Positions 37,329-46,775 are shown, numbered from the stretch's first letter. The stretch: 64,000 bases of DNA from Massilia varians (GCF_027923905.1 NZ_AP026966.1:1799001-1863000); one strand, 5' to 3'. Notes: a model not told the origin generated them from the sequence alone. Translations and numbers: made by a program.

Positions 37329-38258
37329 GTGAATAATCAAATCGAAAACGGTGACCTGGCGGTCTTTGTGGAAGTAGTCCGCAGGGGTAGCTTCAGCGGG
37401 GCGGCGCACAGCCTGGGCATGTCCGCGGCCTTTGTCAGCAAGCGCATCGGCATACTGGAAGCGCAGCTCGGGGTGCGGCTGTTCGCGCGCTCCACGCAGC
37501 GCGTGGTGATCACCGAGGAGGGCGAGCAGGTCTATGCCAGGGCCCAGCTGATCCTGGCGCAGCTCGACGACATGCTCGACGACGTCGCCGAGCGGCGCCA
37601 GGAGCCGGCCGGGCGCCTGCGCATCTGCAGCAGCTTCGGTTTCGGGCGCAACGTGGTCGCGCCCGTGGTCGCCAGGCTGGCCGCCAGCCACCCGAAGCTG
37701 CAGATCCGCCTGGAGGTGTTCGACCGCCTGGTCGACACAGTGGCGGAAGGCTTCGACCTGGACGTGCGCATCGGCGACGACCTGCCGCCGCAGCTGGTGG
37801 CGCGCAAGCTGATGGACAACCACCGCATCCTGTGCGCGGCGCCAGGCTATATCGCGCGCCACGGCATGCCGAAGTCGCTGAAGGTACTCGCCAGCCACCA
37901 GTGCCTGGCGATCAAGGAGCGCGACCACCCGTTCGGCACCTGGCGCCTGCGCGGCAAAGGCGGGGAGGAGACGGTGCGGGTATCCGGCCCGCTCTCGACC
38001 AACCACGGCGAAATCGCGCTGCGCTGGGCGGTCGAAGGCGCGGGCATCGTGCTGCGTTCGCTGTGGGATGCGCGCGCCTACCTGGAGAGCGGCGCGCTGG
38101 TGCAGGTTCTGCCCGACTACACCCAGCCGGCCAGCGTGTGGGCCGTGTATCCGCAGCGCCTGAGCGGATCGGGCAGGGTGCGCGTGTGCGTCGACTTCCT
38201 GCGCCGGCACCTGGGGCAGCCGGACGCCCGGCTTGGCGCGGACGGTGCGCTTCGCTAA
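37329..38258 (+). CDS. dmlR: LysR-family regulator DmlR
   Basis: A LysR-type regulator of 309 residues that in E. coli activates dmlA in response to D-malate. The N-terminal helix-turn-helix contains SFSGAAHSLGMSAAFVSKRIGILE, and the effector domain shows long runs similar to E. coli DmlR, such as AVVITEEGEQ-type sequence, ISSFGFGRNVVAP and KERDHPFGTW. The GTG at 37329 gives MNNQIENGDLAVF, matching the usual N-terminus (MNNLPLLND in E. coli); the frame open to 37302 has no family-like sequence. It is divergent from dmlA across about 95 bases. Confidence 0.9.
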   Translation: MNNQIENGDLAVFVEVVRRGSFSGAAHSLGMSAAFVSKRIGILEAQLGVRLFARSTQRVVITEEGEQVYARAQLILAQLDDMLDDVAERRQEPAGRLRICSSFGFGRNVVAPVVARLAASHPKLQIRLEVFDRLVDTVAEGFDLDVRIGDDLPPQLVARKLMDNHRILCAAPGYIARHGMPKSLKVLASHQCLAIKERDHPFGTWRLRGKGGEETVRVSGPLSTNHGEIALRWAVEGAGIVLRSLWDARAYLESGALVQVLPDYTQPASVWAVYPQRLSGSGRVRVCVDFLRRHLGQPDARLGADGALR

Positions 38259-38520
38259 GATGCCATCTCATCCTTACCAACCCGTCAGGACAGATTGTGT
38301 GGCTACCCGGAGACCCGATACCTGAACTCGTGGCCAGCACGAGGCGCCCCCGGTGGTGGCGGGCAAGCGTCATTCCCTGACGGGCAGTGTTCGTGTAGCC
38401 GCGTTCATGCCGGGGCAAGCCGCGTCCATGTCATCCAAACCGGGATTCGCCGCATCGCGCCGCGCCGCAGCCCCGGCCCCGCTAGAGTAGGCGTTCCAAA
38501 TCCGAAGAGAGAGACCGCGC

Positions 38521-39921
38521 ATGAAATCGACCCTGCTTGGCCTGCTGGCCAGCTTCGCCCTGGCCGCCGGCCCCGCCCACGCCGTCGACGCCAGCGGCCA
38601 CTGGAAAGGCCGCATCGCCGATTCCCTGAACGTGCAACTGGAGTTCGCCCGGGCGGCCGACGGCAGGTGGGAAGGAAAACTGGCGGTGCCCCAGCAGGGC
38701 TTCAAGACGCCAGTCGAGCAGCTGGAAGTCGGCGCGGAGCAGCTCGGGTTCAGACTGCCGCAACTGAACGCCGGTTTCACGGCGCGCTGGAGCGAACAGG
38801 ACCAGGCCTGGATCGGCACCTGGAGCCAGAACGGCCAGACGCTGCCGCTGCGCCTCGAGCGCACCGATGCCGCGGCGCTCAAGCCGAAGCGTCCGCAGCT
38901 GGAAGCGATCGCCGCGCGCCAGCCGAGCTATGCCAGCGTCGAGGTCGGCTTCGCCAACCCGGCGGGTGGCCACGTTCTCGCCGGCACCTTGACCGTCCCC
39001 CAGGGCAAGGGGCCGTTCCCGGCGGTCGTGCTGGTGCATGGCTCCGGTCCCGTCGACCGCGACGAGACCGTCCGCGAGCACAAGCCCTTCCTGGTGCTGG
39101 CCGACCACCTGAGCCGCCAGGGCATCGCGGTCCTGCGCTACGACAAGCGCGGCGTCGGCAAGTCCGGCGGCGTGTACAAGCTGGCGACGACCCAGGACTT
39201 CGCCACCGATGCCGAGGCCGCGCTCGCCTTCCTGCGCGGCCGGCCCGAGATCGATGCGAAACGGATCGGCATGCTCGGCCACTCGGAAGGCGGCATGATC
39301 GCGCCGATGGTGGCGGCGCGCGACCCAGGCCTGGCCTTCGTCGTGATGCTGGCGGCTCCCGGGGTGCGCGGCGAACTGCTGATGGTCGAACAGATCGCGC
39401 TGGGAACGAAAGCCGCGGGGATGCCGGACGAGGCGGTGGCCAGGGAGCGTGAGCTGAACCGCGCGGTATTCGCGGCCATCCTGGCCGAGCCAAGCCCGGC
39501 GCTGGCCGGCGAAAAGGCGCGCCGCATGATGGAAGCGGCCGAACGCGATGGGCTGCTGTCGCCCGGGACCGCCGCGGCGCGCGCCAGCCTGTTCGCTTCG
39601 CCCTGGTTCCATGCCTTCCTGCGGCACGAACCCGGCCCGGTCCTGCGCGCCGTGCGCCAGCCCATCCTGGTGCTGAACGGCGAGCGCGACCTGCAGGTGC
39701 CGGCCGCGATGAACCTTGCCGCCATCCGCACGGCGCTCGCGGGTAATGGGCGCGCCGTGGTGAAGGAACTGCCGGCGCTGAACCACCTGGACCAGACCGC
39801 GCGCACCGGGGCCGGCAGCGAATACGCCGAGATCGAGGAAAGCCTCGCGCCGCTCGCGCTCGACACCGTCAGCGACTGGATCCTGGCAAGGGTCAAGGCG
39901 CCGCGCGACAGCATAAAATAG
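38521..39921 (+). CDS. Secreted alpha/beta hydrolase
   Basis: A 466-residue exported hydrolase: a signal peptide (to about residue 21), an N-terminal beta domain (about 25-130; DASGHWKGRI, WSEQDQAWIGTW), and a C-terminal alpha/beta-hydrolase domain with oxyanion strand VVLVHGSGPVDRD, a nucleophile serine in GMLGHSEGGMIAP, an acid near LNGERDLQVP, and the catalytic histidine in LPALNHLDQ. This is the common 'alpha/beta fold hydrolase / dienelactone hydrolase-like' type; the substrate is not evident. GAAGAGAGAGA precedes the ATG. Confidence 0.85.
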   Translation: MKSTLLGLLASFALAAGPAHAVDASGHWKGRIADSLNVQLEFARAADGRWEGKLAVPQQGFKTPVEQLEVGAEQLGFRLPQLNAGFTARWSEQDQAWIGTWSQNGQTLPLRLERTDAAALKPKRPQLEAIAARQPSYASVEVGFANPAGGHVLAGTLTVPQGKGPFPAVVLVHGSGPVDRDETVREHKPFLVLADHLSRQGIAVLRYDKRGVGKSGGVYKLATTQDFATDAEAALAFLRGRPEIDAKRIGMLGHSEGGMIAPMVAARDPGLAFVVMLAAPGVRGELLMVEQIALGTKAAGMPDEAVARERELNRAVFAAILAEPSPALAGEKARRMMEAAERDGLLSPGTAAARASLFASPWFHAFLRHEPGPVLRAVRQPILVLNGERDLQVPAAMNLAAIRTALAGNGRAVVKELPALNHLDQTARTGAGSEYAEIEESLAPLALDTVSDWILARVKAPRDSIK

Positions 39922-39925
39922 CCAA

Positions 39926-41155
39926 ATGGAAAACAACGCCCCAGCCGACCACGAATCACCGCTTCCGTCCAGCCTCGCCGCCAGGCTGGGAGGATGGTCG
40001 CATCGCGCCCAGCAGTATCCGGTATTCGGCAAGACCTGGTACGGCTACCGCATGCGCTCGTTCCGGGTCCCGATGATCCTGTTGGCGCTGGTGCTGGTCA
40101 TGCTGGCCGCGCTGGTTCCCAAGCCGCCGCCCGAGGTCAACCCGCTGGCCTTCTGGTTCACCTTCCCGGCCATCTGGCTGGTGGTGGCCACCGCCCTGGC
40201 GCTGGGACGCGGCCTGGCGGTGCTGGTGCGGGCGCGCGGCTGGCGTCCGCGGCGCGAAGCGGCCGGCATCGTGTGCGCATTGCTGCTGGGGGTGCTGCTG
40301 GCCTGGTCGCTGACGCCTTTCGTGAGGACCGGCGGCCAGCCGGCGTCAGGACAGGCGTCGGCCGAACTGCGGGCCGAGCAGGAGCGCGACAACCGCGTGG
40401 TCAACCTGGCGATCTGGTTCCCGGTGCTGGTCTGGCTGGCCGGTCCCTTCGACCTGGCCGCCTATTTCCGCCAGCGCGGCTTGCTGCGCGAGGCCGCCCT
40501 GCAGGCGCAGGCCGAGCGCTACAAGCACCAGCGCAACGAAGTCGAGGTGAAGCTGGCGGTGCTGGCCAGCCAGGTCGAGCCCCACTTCCTGTTCAACACC
40601 CTGTCGGGCGTGCGCGCCGCCATGCTGTCCGATCCGGATCGCGGCATCGTCATGATCGACCACCTGATCGACTACCTGCGCTCGACCATCCCGCAACTGC
40701 GCGCCGACGGCGCCAGCACCTTCGTCACCCTCGGCTCGCAATGCGATTCGGTGCGCGCCTACCTGGGCGTGATTGCAGCGCGCATGCCGCGCCTGCATGC
40801 CGAGGTGGCGTGCCCGCCGGAGCTGCGCGCCGCCCCGATTCCGCCCCTGATGCTGATCTCGCTGGTGGAGAACGCGGTCAAGCATGGCATCGAGCCGAAG
40901 AAGGGGCCAGCGACGATCCGGGTCTGGGCCGCCTGCCGCGAGACAGATGGCGCGCGGATGCTGGCGCTGAGTGTGAGCGACGATGGCGTGGGCTTTCGCG
41001 CGTCGAGCGGCAGCGGCATCGGCCTGGCGAACATCCGCGAGCGCCTGACCCACCTGTACGGCGGCACCGCCGCGCTCGAACTGCGCGCCGGCGAGGAAGG
41101 CGGCGTGGTGGCCAGCATCGTGCTGCCGCTGGCCGCGACCATGGAGGGAGCGTGA
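39926..41155 (+). CDS. LytS-type sensor histidine kinase (His_kinase family)
   Basis: A 409-residue sensor of the PF06580 class that pairs with LytTR regulators. Four transmembrane helices (about residues 48-65, 73-98, 112-130, 155-178) form the input domain, with little outside the membrane. The kinase core has the family-typical phospho-acceptor H220 in VEPHFLFNTLSGVR and an ATPase domain with LVENAVKHGI and GSGIGLANIRERL. It begins four bases after the hydrolase stop and ends three bases before the regulator start, so the pair is co-expressed. Confidence 0.9.
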   Translation: MENNAPADHESPLPSSLAARLGGWSHRAQQYPVFGKTWYGYRMRSFRVPMILLALVLVMLAALVPKPPPEVNPLAFWFTFPAIWLVVATALALGRGLAVLVRARGWRPRREAAGIVCALLLGVLLAWSLTPFVRTGGQPASGQASAELRAEQERDNRVVNLAIWFPVLVWLAGPFDLAAYFRQRGLLREAALQAQAERYKHQRNEVEVKLAVLASQVEPHFLFNTLSGVRAAMLSDPDRGIVMIDHLIDYLRSTIPQLRADGASTFVTLGSQCDSVRAYLGVIAARMPRLHAEVACPPELRAAPIPPLMLISLVENAVKHGIEPKKGPATIRVWAACRETDGARMLALSVSDDGVGFRASSGSGIGLANIRERLTHLYGGTAALELRAGEEGGVVASIVLPLAATMEGA

Positions 41156-41157
41156 AC

Positions 41158-41928
41158 ATGCCGACCGCGATCATCGCCGACGACGAAGACCTGCAGCGTG
41201 CCGAACTGCAGCGCCTGCTGGCCCTGGCCTGGCCGGAGCTCGAGATCGTCGCCTCCGTGGAAGACGGCAGCGAGGCGCTGGCCGCGATCGCCGAGCTGGA
41301 GCCCAGCGTGGCCTTCCTCGACATCCGCATGCCCGGCATCAGCGGACTCGAAGTCGCCCGCGCCAGCGGGGGAAAAGCCTGCGTCGTCTTCACGACCGCC
41401 TACGACAGCCACGCGCTCGAAGCCTTCGACCTCGGCGCCGTCGACTACCTGCTCAAGCCGGTCAACGGGGCCCGGCTGGAACAGGCCTTGCAGCGCGTGC
41501 GGGCCCAGCTCGACACCAAGGGCGGCAGCGCCGAGCGCGCCAAAAGCTGGATGGAACTCGACCATCGGCTGCGGCCGAACGCCGCCCAGGAGCGCATCCG
41601 CTGGATCAGCTGCACTGCGGGGAACATCATCAAGCTGTTCCCGATCGACGAGATCCTGTTCTTCGAATCGGACACGCGCTATACGCGGGTGGTCACGGCC
41701 ACGGACGAGGGCCTGATCAGGATGCCGATCAAGGACCTGGTTGCCGGCCTGGATCCCGACCAGTTCTGGCAGATCCGGCGCGGCACCCTGGTGTGCGCCC
41801 GCGCCATCGCGCGCATCCGTCGGGACGAAGCGGGCGGCTTCGTGGTGGAGCTGCGCGCGCATCCGGCGCAGCTGAAGGTCGGCCAGACCTATGCCTGGCG
41901 CTTCCGCAACGAAGTGCTGATCCGCTGA
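41158..41928 (+). CDS. LytTR-family response regulator
   Basis: A 256-residue regulator with a receiver domain (acidic pair in IIADDEDLQ, phospho-acceptor D55 in VAFLDIRMPG, lysine in DYLLKPVNG) and a C-terminal LytTR DNA-binding domain (about 150-255; IKLFPIDEILFFESDTRYTRV, FWQIRRGTLVC). LytTR proteins bind DNA through a ten-stranded beta fold rather than a helix-turn-helix. The ATG at 41158 has GGAGGGAG at a good distance, whereas the in-frame GTG at 41152 is too close to it. Confidence 0.92.
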   Translation: MPTAIIADDEDLQRAELQRLLALAWPELEIVASVEDGSEALAAIAELEPSVAFLDIRMPGISGLEVARASGGKACVVFTTAYDSHALEAFDLGAVDYLLKPVNGARLEQALQRVRAQLDTKGGSAERAKSWMELDHRLRPNAAQERIRWISCTAGNIIKLFPIDEILFFESDTRYTRVVTATDEGLIRMPIKDLVAGLDPDQFWQIRRGTLVCARAIARIRRDEAGGFVVELRAHPAQLKVGQTYAWRFRNEVLIR

Positions 41929-41934
41929 TGCGGG

Positions 41935-42396
41935 TTAGCGGCGCCCTGCAATGACCGCGATCTCGATCTTGGCGTCGCGCGGCAGGCGCGCCACCTGGAT
42001 CGTGGCGCGGGCCGGCGGATCCTTGGTGAAATACTGGGCGTAGACGGCGTTCATGCCGGCGAACTCATTCAGGTCCTGCATGTACACCGTGCTCGACAGG
42101 ACGTCCTCGTAGCTCAGGCCCTGCGAGGCCAGGCCCGCCCCGATGTAGTCGAGCACATGTTTCGTCTGCTCCTCGATCGTGGCGCCCTCGAGCGCAGTGC
42201 CGGCCCGGTTCAGGGCGATGATGCCCGAGAAATAGATGTGGTTGCCGTAGCCGATCATCTGGGAATAGGGGCCGATCGGCGGATAGATCTGGTCGGTCCT
42301 GAGCACTTCCTTGCGCGGCGTGGGTGTCGTACAGCCGCCCAGCGCGCAGGCGCCGGCGGCAAGGCACAGGGCCATCAGTAAGCGTTTCTTGTCCAC
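41935..42396 (-). CDS. RidA-family lipoprotein
   Basis: A RidA/YjgF/UK114-type protein of 153 residues with a lipoprotein signal (MDKKRLLMALCLAAGACALGGC; lipobox LGGC). The RidA domain has the typical opening IYPPIGPYSQMIGYGNHIYFSGII, the middle EEQTKHVLDYIGAGLASQG, and PARATIQVARLP, in which the arginine that contacts substrate carboxylate is present. RidA normally destroys reactive imines in the cytoplasm; this copy would lie in the periplasm or outer membrane. The GTG at 42396 is chosen because GAGGAG lies five bases upstream; a GTG two codons earlier overlaps that site. Confidence 0.85.
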   Translation of the reverse strand: MDKKRLLMALCLAAGACALGGCTTPTPRKEVLRTDQIYPPIGPYSQMIGYGNHIYFSGIIALNRAGTALEGATIEEQTKHVLDYIGAGLASQGLSYEDVLSSTVYMQDLNEFAGMNAVYAQYFTKDPPARATIQVARLPRDAKIEIAVIAGRR

Positions 42397-42517
42397 GTAC
42401 ACTCCTCGGTGAAGGCATTGCGCTTCATTTAACGCCGGCCGGGAGCGCGCGCGGGGCGAACTCGGGTTTGATTGATGATGGTCAATTGCCTAGAGGCGCA
42501 GAAGCGACAGGACGTCT

Positions 42518-43117
42518 TCAGTCGAGCCAGGGATGCGCCGCCAGCCAGCGGCCCAGCTCGTTGTCATTGGCGCATTGCAGCTTGTTGAAGATGTTGGCGC
42601 GGTGGGTCTCCACCGAACGGTGGCTGCAGGGCGGCACCAGCATGCGCGCGATCTCCTTGTTGGGCTGGCCCAGGCCCACCAGTTTCGCCACCTCGCGCTC
42701 GCGCGGCGTCAGCTCGGCCCACCGGCGCAGCGCCTGGGCGCGGGCCCGGGCCAGCGCGGCGGCGGCGGGGAGCTTGTCGAGCAGCTGCCGGGTGTCCGGC
42801 TTTTCCACCCAGTCGTAGGCGCCGCGCCGCACCGCTTCCAGGGCGGTCGGGATGTCGCCGTGCGCCGACAGGAACAGGGTGACCAGCGGACTGTGCGCCG
42901 CAAGCAGGCGTTCGAAGACTTCCAGGCCGCTCATCCCGCCCATGCGCAGGTCGAGGATGACGCAGCCCGGCTGGTGCAGGTCGACGGTGTCGAGAAAGGC
43001 CTCGCCGGACTCGAAGGCCTGCACCGCCATGCCCTGCGAGAACAGCAGCAGGAGCAGGGAGCGGCGCAGGGCTTCGTCGTCGTCGACGACGTACAGGGTC
43101 AGGGGCGCTTCTTTCAT
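42518..43117 (-). CDS. FixJ/DctR-type response regulator
   Basis: A 199-residue regulator: the receiver (VVDDDEAL, phospho-acceptor D56 in CVILDLRM, FLSAHGD, VEKP) is joined to a LuxR-type helix-turn-helix (LTPREREVAKLVGLGQPNKEIARML..SVETHRANIFNKL). The HTH is odd: between IARML and RSVETHR stand VPPCSH, about two residues more than usual, including a cysteine. The receiver has RMGGMSG where RMPGMSG is normal. It starts seven bases after the kinase stop, so the two are an operon, kinase first. Confidence 0.88.
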   Translation of the reverse strand: MKEAPLTLYVVDDDEALRRSLLLLLFSQGMAVQAFESGEAFLDTVDLHQPGCVILDLRMGGMSGLEVFERLLAAHSPLVTLFLSAHGDIPTALEAVRRGAYDWVEKPDTRQLLDKLPAAAALARARAQALRRWAELTPREREVAKLVGLGQPNKEIARMLVPPCSHRSVETHRANIFNKLQCANDNELGRWLAAHPWLD

Positions 43118-43124
43118 GGTGCTT

Positions 43125-45254
43125 TCATGGTTCGGTGGGCAGGGTGAAGGAAAAGACGGCGCCGCCCTCAAGCCGGTTGTCGACGCCGATGGCGCCGCCG
43201 TGGGCCTCGACGATGCTGCGGCAGATGTTCAGGCCCAGTCCGAGGCCATCGGGCCTGGTGGTGAAGAAGGGGGCGAAGACCTGCTCGCGCTGCTCGGGCG
43301 CAATGCCCGGTCCGCGGTCGGCGACGCTGATGAGCAGTCCCTGCGCGCTGCGGCGGCAGGCCAGCTCGATGACGCGGCGCTGGCGCGGCTGGTCCTGCAC
43401 GGCGTGCATGGCGTTATGGATCAGGTTGACGAGGACCTGCTCGAGCAGGACCCGGTCGCCGCGCACCCGGGCGCCGGCGTCCATGCGCAGCAGGCGCAGG
43501 GTGACGCCCTGGCTTTTCAGCTCTGGCTCGAGCAAGGCTTGCGCATGGGTGATCACGCTGTCGATCGCCAGGCTTTCGTATTGGGCCCGCTGGGGGTTGA
43601 TGAAGGCGCGTACCCGCTTGACGATTTCGCTGGCGCGCTGCGACTGCCCGACGATCTCGTCGAGCGCGCCTGGCAGCAGCTCGGATTGGCCTTGCACGGC
43701 CAGGGCGCGCGCGGCGACGGCGAAATTGGACAGGGCCATGAGCGGCTGGTTGAGTTCATGCGCCAGCGTCGAGGCCATCTCGCCCACGCTGGCCAGGCGC
43801 GCGCTGCGCTGCAGGCGCAGTTCCTGGTCGCGCTGGCGGGCTTCGGCCTGCTTCTGCGCGGTGATGTCCACGACCGAACTCATCCAGCCCCGGTGCACGC
43901 CCTGGGCATCGACCAGCGGGGCGGTATAGACCATCGTGATCACGTCGTGCCCGTCCTTGTGGCGGATGCGCGACTCGAAGCCGTGCGGCGCGGCGCGCCC
44001 CTGCAGGGCATCTTCGCTTTCGCGCGCCTGCTTTTCCAGGTCGTCCGGATGCCAGTAGGGGTAGGGCGGCCGGCAGCCGAGCAGTTCCTCGGCGCTGTAG
44101 CCGACCATGGCGCACAGCGCCGGATTGACGTAGATGATCTTCCCGTCCGGATCGCGGGCGCGCATGCCCACCAGCAACGAATCTTCCATCGCCTTGCGGA
44201 AGGCGTGCGCTTCTTCCAGGTCGCGGGTGCGCTCCTCGACCCGGCGTTCCAGCTCGATGCGCGCGCTGCGCTGTTCGACGAAGCGCTTTTCGCGCAGCCG
44301 CCAGTACGACAGGCCGAGCAGCAGCAGCGCCATGGCCAGCGCCGTCAGCGCGAGCGCGGAGCGGCGCGCCTGCGCCACCTCCTTCATGCTCGAGGTCACG
44401 GTGAGGGTCCAGCCCAGTTCCGGCAGCGGGGTGTCGAGCGCGAGCAGGCTCCTGGCTTGCCCCCGCACCTCGGTGCGCAGGACGAAGCCCGGCATGCCGG
44501 GAAGCGCCTCGGGCTTCCATGGCAGGACGCCGAAGCGGGTGCGCTTGCCGTACTGGCCGTGTTCGGCGATCCAGCGGGCGTCTTGCGCGGACACCGGCCG
44601 GATAGCCTGGTACAGCCATGCGGGCTCGCCGCTCAGGAAGACGATGCCGCGGCTGTCCCTGAGCACGACCGGTTCCGGCCCGCGCATCCAGGTGGCCTGC
44701 AGCGCCTCCAGGCTGATCTTGACCACCGCCACCCCGAGGATGGCGCCGTCGATGCGCACGGGTTCCGCGATGAACAGCCCGGACTGGCCGGTGGTGAGCC
44801 CGAGGCCATAGAACAATCCGCGCCGGCCCTGCACGGCATCTTCGAAGTAGGCCCGCTGCCGATAGTTCTGTCCGACGAAGCTCGAGGGGGTGTTCCAGTT
44901 GCTGGCGGCCAGCGTCAAGCCGTCGCGGTCGACCAGGTAGAGCGCCGCCGCGCCGGTGGTCGCCTGCAGGTCGGCGAAATACGCGTTGACGCGCGCCTGC
45001 AGGGCGGCATCCCACGGGGCGCGCAGCAGCTCCTGCACGCCCGGGTGACGCGCCACGGCATGCGGCAAGAAGTCGTGCTTCTCGACCAGGCCGCGCAGGC
45101 CCAGCGCCTGCGCGGCGGCGGCCTGGCGCAGTGCCTGGGTCTTGGCGTCCAGCTCGCGCTGCCCGGCCCAGTGTCCCGCGGCCGCGATCAGGACCAGCGC
45201 TCCCACGGCGGCAAGGAGCCCGCGCCAGTAACGAACGATGAACGGGCGCGCCAT
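43125..45254 (-). CDS. DctB/DctS-like sensor histidine kinase with PAS domain
   Basis: A 709-residue membrane kinase. TM1 is at about residues 11-28, followed by a large periplasmic double-Cache-like domain (about 35-290; GAAALYLVDRDGLTLAASNW, YFEDAVQGRRGLFYG, typical of dicarboxylate sensors), TM2 (298-317), a coiled coil, a PAS domain (about 353-466), HisKA with H499 (STLAHELNQPLMAL) and an ATPase domain (NLIHNAMHAV, DRGPGIAP, GLGLGLNI). The paired regulator is just downstream, and a KgtP-like dicarboxylate transporter is divergent, so C4- or C5-dicarboxylates are the likely signal. Confidence 0.9.
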   Translation of the reverse strand: MARPFIVRYWRGLLAAVGALVLIAAAGHWAGQRELDAKTQALRQAAAAQALGLRGLVEKHDFLPHAVARHPGVQELLRAPWDAALQARVNAYFADLQATTGAAALYLVDRDGLTLAASNWNTPSSFVGQNYRQRAYFEDAVQGRRGLFYGLGLTTGQSGLFIAEPVRIDGAILGVAVVKISLEALQATWMRGPEPVVLRDSRGIVFLSGEPAWLYQAIRPVSAQDARWIAEHGQYGKRTRFGVLPWKPEALPGMPGFVLRTEVRGQARSLLALDTPLPELGWTLTVTSSMKEVAQARRSALALTALAMALLLLGLSYWRLREKRFVEQRSARIELERRVEERTRDLEEAHAFRKAMEDSLLVGMRARDPDGKIIYVNPALCAMVGYSAEELLGCRPPYPYWHPDDLEKQARESEDALQGRAAPHGFESRIRHKDGHDVITMVYTAPLVDAQGVHRGWMSSVVDITAQKQAEARQRDQELRLQRSARLASVGEMASTLAHELNQPLMALSNFAVAARALAVQGQSELLPGALDEIVGQSQRASEIVKRVRAFINPQRAQYESLAIDSVITHAQALLEPELKSQGVTLRLLRMDAGARVRGDRVLLEQVLVNLIHNAMHAVQDQPRQRRVIELACRRSAQGLLISVADRGPGIAPEQREQVFAPFFTTRPDGLGLGLNICRSIVEAHGGAIGVDNRLEGGAVFSFTLPTEP

Positions 45255-45437
45255 TCGATTTTCCTTTGAATCAGATCACGAGACGATAGCAGTTGCGCCG
45301 GCGCTTTGGAATGCTTCTGCGTAGTTTTACGGAGGCGGCAAGGGCGACATCCCGGATGCGCGCCGCGCCGCCGCGCGCGATAGTCAGGGCCTGGAAACGG
45401 GAGACGCGTCGATCTCCCGTGCATCACAGGAGACAAC

Positions 45438-46775
45438 ATGACTGCAGTCACAACGAGGGCGGCCGTCGACGGCCAGGCCCAGGCCGGGGAACGGATTTCC
45501 GGCAAGCGCTTGCGCGCCATCTTCGTCGGCTCGTCCGGCAACCTGGTCGAGTGGTTCGATTTCTACTGCTACTCGGCGTTCGCGCTGTATTTCGCCAGTT
45601 CCTTCTTTCCGGCCCAGGACCCGACCGCGCAGATGATGTCCACCGCCGGCATCTTTGCCCTCGGCTTCTTCGTGCGCCCGATCGGCGGCATCCTGTTCGG
45701 CCGCCTGGCCGACCGGCGCGGCCGCAGGACGGCCCTGATGGCCTCGGTCCTGCTCATGTGCTTCGGCTCGCTCATCATCGCCTGCGCGCCCACCTACGCC
45801 ACCGCCGGCATCCTGTCGCCCTGCCTGCTGCTGCTGGCGCGCCTGCTGCAGGGCCTGAGCCTGGGCGGCGAGTACGGCGCCAGCGCCACCTACCTGTCGG
45901 AAATGGCGGACTCCAAGCACCGCGGCTTCTATGCCAGCTTCCAGTACGTGACCCTGATCGGCGGCCAGCTGCTGGCGCTGCTGCTCCTGCTGGTGCTGCA
46001 GCGTTTCCTGCTCTCGGACGAACAGCTGCGTGCCTGGGGCTGGCGGATTCCCTTCTTCATCGGTGCGACCCTGGCCGTGCTGGCGCTGACCATGCGCCAC
46101 AACATGCCCGAGACCGACTCCTTCGAGGCGGCGCGCAAGAAGGCCAAGAAGATGGGCGGCCTGCAGCAGCTGATGCAGCACCCGCGCGAGGTCCTCCTGG
46201 TGATCGGCCTGACCATGGGCGGCACGCTGGCCTTCTACGTCTACACCACCTACATGCAGAAATTCCTGCGCCTGTCGGTGGGCCTGACCGACGCCCAGAC
46301 CACGGCGGTGTCCGCAGGCTCGCTGCTGTTCGCCATGTGCCTGCAGCCGCTGTACGGCGCGCTGTCCGACCGCATCGGCCGCCGTCCGCTGCTGGTGGGC
46401 TTCGCGCTGCTCGGCACCCTGTTCACGGTGCCGCTGCTCACCGCGATTCGCAATGCCTCAGGCCCATGGGAAGCTTTCGCCCTGATCGCCTGCGCCTGGA
46501 TCATCGTGTCCGGCTACACCTCGATCAACGCGCTGGTGAAGGCCGAGCTGTTCCCGGCCACCATCCGCGCCACCGGCGTCGGCGTGCCGTACGCCTTCGC
46601 GGTGTCGGTGTTCGGCGGGACGGCCGAGTACCTGGCGCTGTGGTTCAAGTCGATCAACCTGGAAAGCGGCTTCTACTGGTATGCCACCGGCGTGATCGCC
46701 TGCACCCTGGTGGTGTGCTGGTTCATGCGCGATACCGCGGCGAATTCGCGGATCGATGCGGAGGCGCGCGGCTAG
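45438..46775 (+). CDS. MHS-family dicarboxylate/alpha-ketoglutarate transporter, KgtP-like
   Basis: A 12-helix major facilitator of 445 residues that takes up an organic acid with protons. It starts the fold with SSGNLVEWFDFYCYSAFALYF, shows the metabolite:proton symporter signature GRLADRRGRRTALM between helices 2 and 3, and RLLQGLSLGGEYGASATYLSE at helix 4. Overall similarity is to KgtP. AGGAGACAAC precedes the ATG. It is divergent from the two-component pair, which is expected to control it; both face a 183-base shared promoter region. Confidence 0.88.
   Translation: MTAVTTRAAVDGQAQAGERISGKRLRAIFVGSSGNLVEWFDFYCYSAFALYFASSFFPAQDPTAQMMSTAGIFALGFFVRPIGGILFGRLADRRGRRTALMASVLLMCFGSLIIACAPTYATAGILSPCLLLLARLLQGLSLGGEYGASATYLSEMADSKHRGFYASFQYVTLIGGQLLALLLLLVLQRFLLSDEQLRAWGWRIPFFIGATLAVLALTMRHNMPETDSFEAARKKAKKMGGLQQLMQHPREVLLVIGLTMGGTLAFYVYTTYMQKFLRLSVGLTDAQTTAVSAGSLLFAMCLQPLYGALSDRIGRRPLLVGFALLGTLFTVPLLTAIRNASGPWEAFALIACAWIIVSGYTSINALVKAELFPATIRATGVGVPYAFAVSVFGGTAEYLALWFKSINLESGFYWYATGVIACTLVVCWFMRDTAANSRIDAEARG

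Noticed and set aside
38259..38520. Possible small gene between dmlR and the alpha/beta hydrolase
   Set aside because: No frame with a ribosome site and protein-like sequence was found; it is treated as promoter region.
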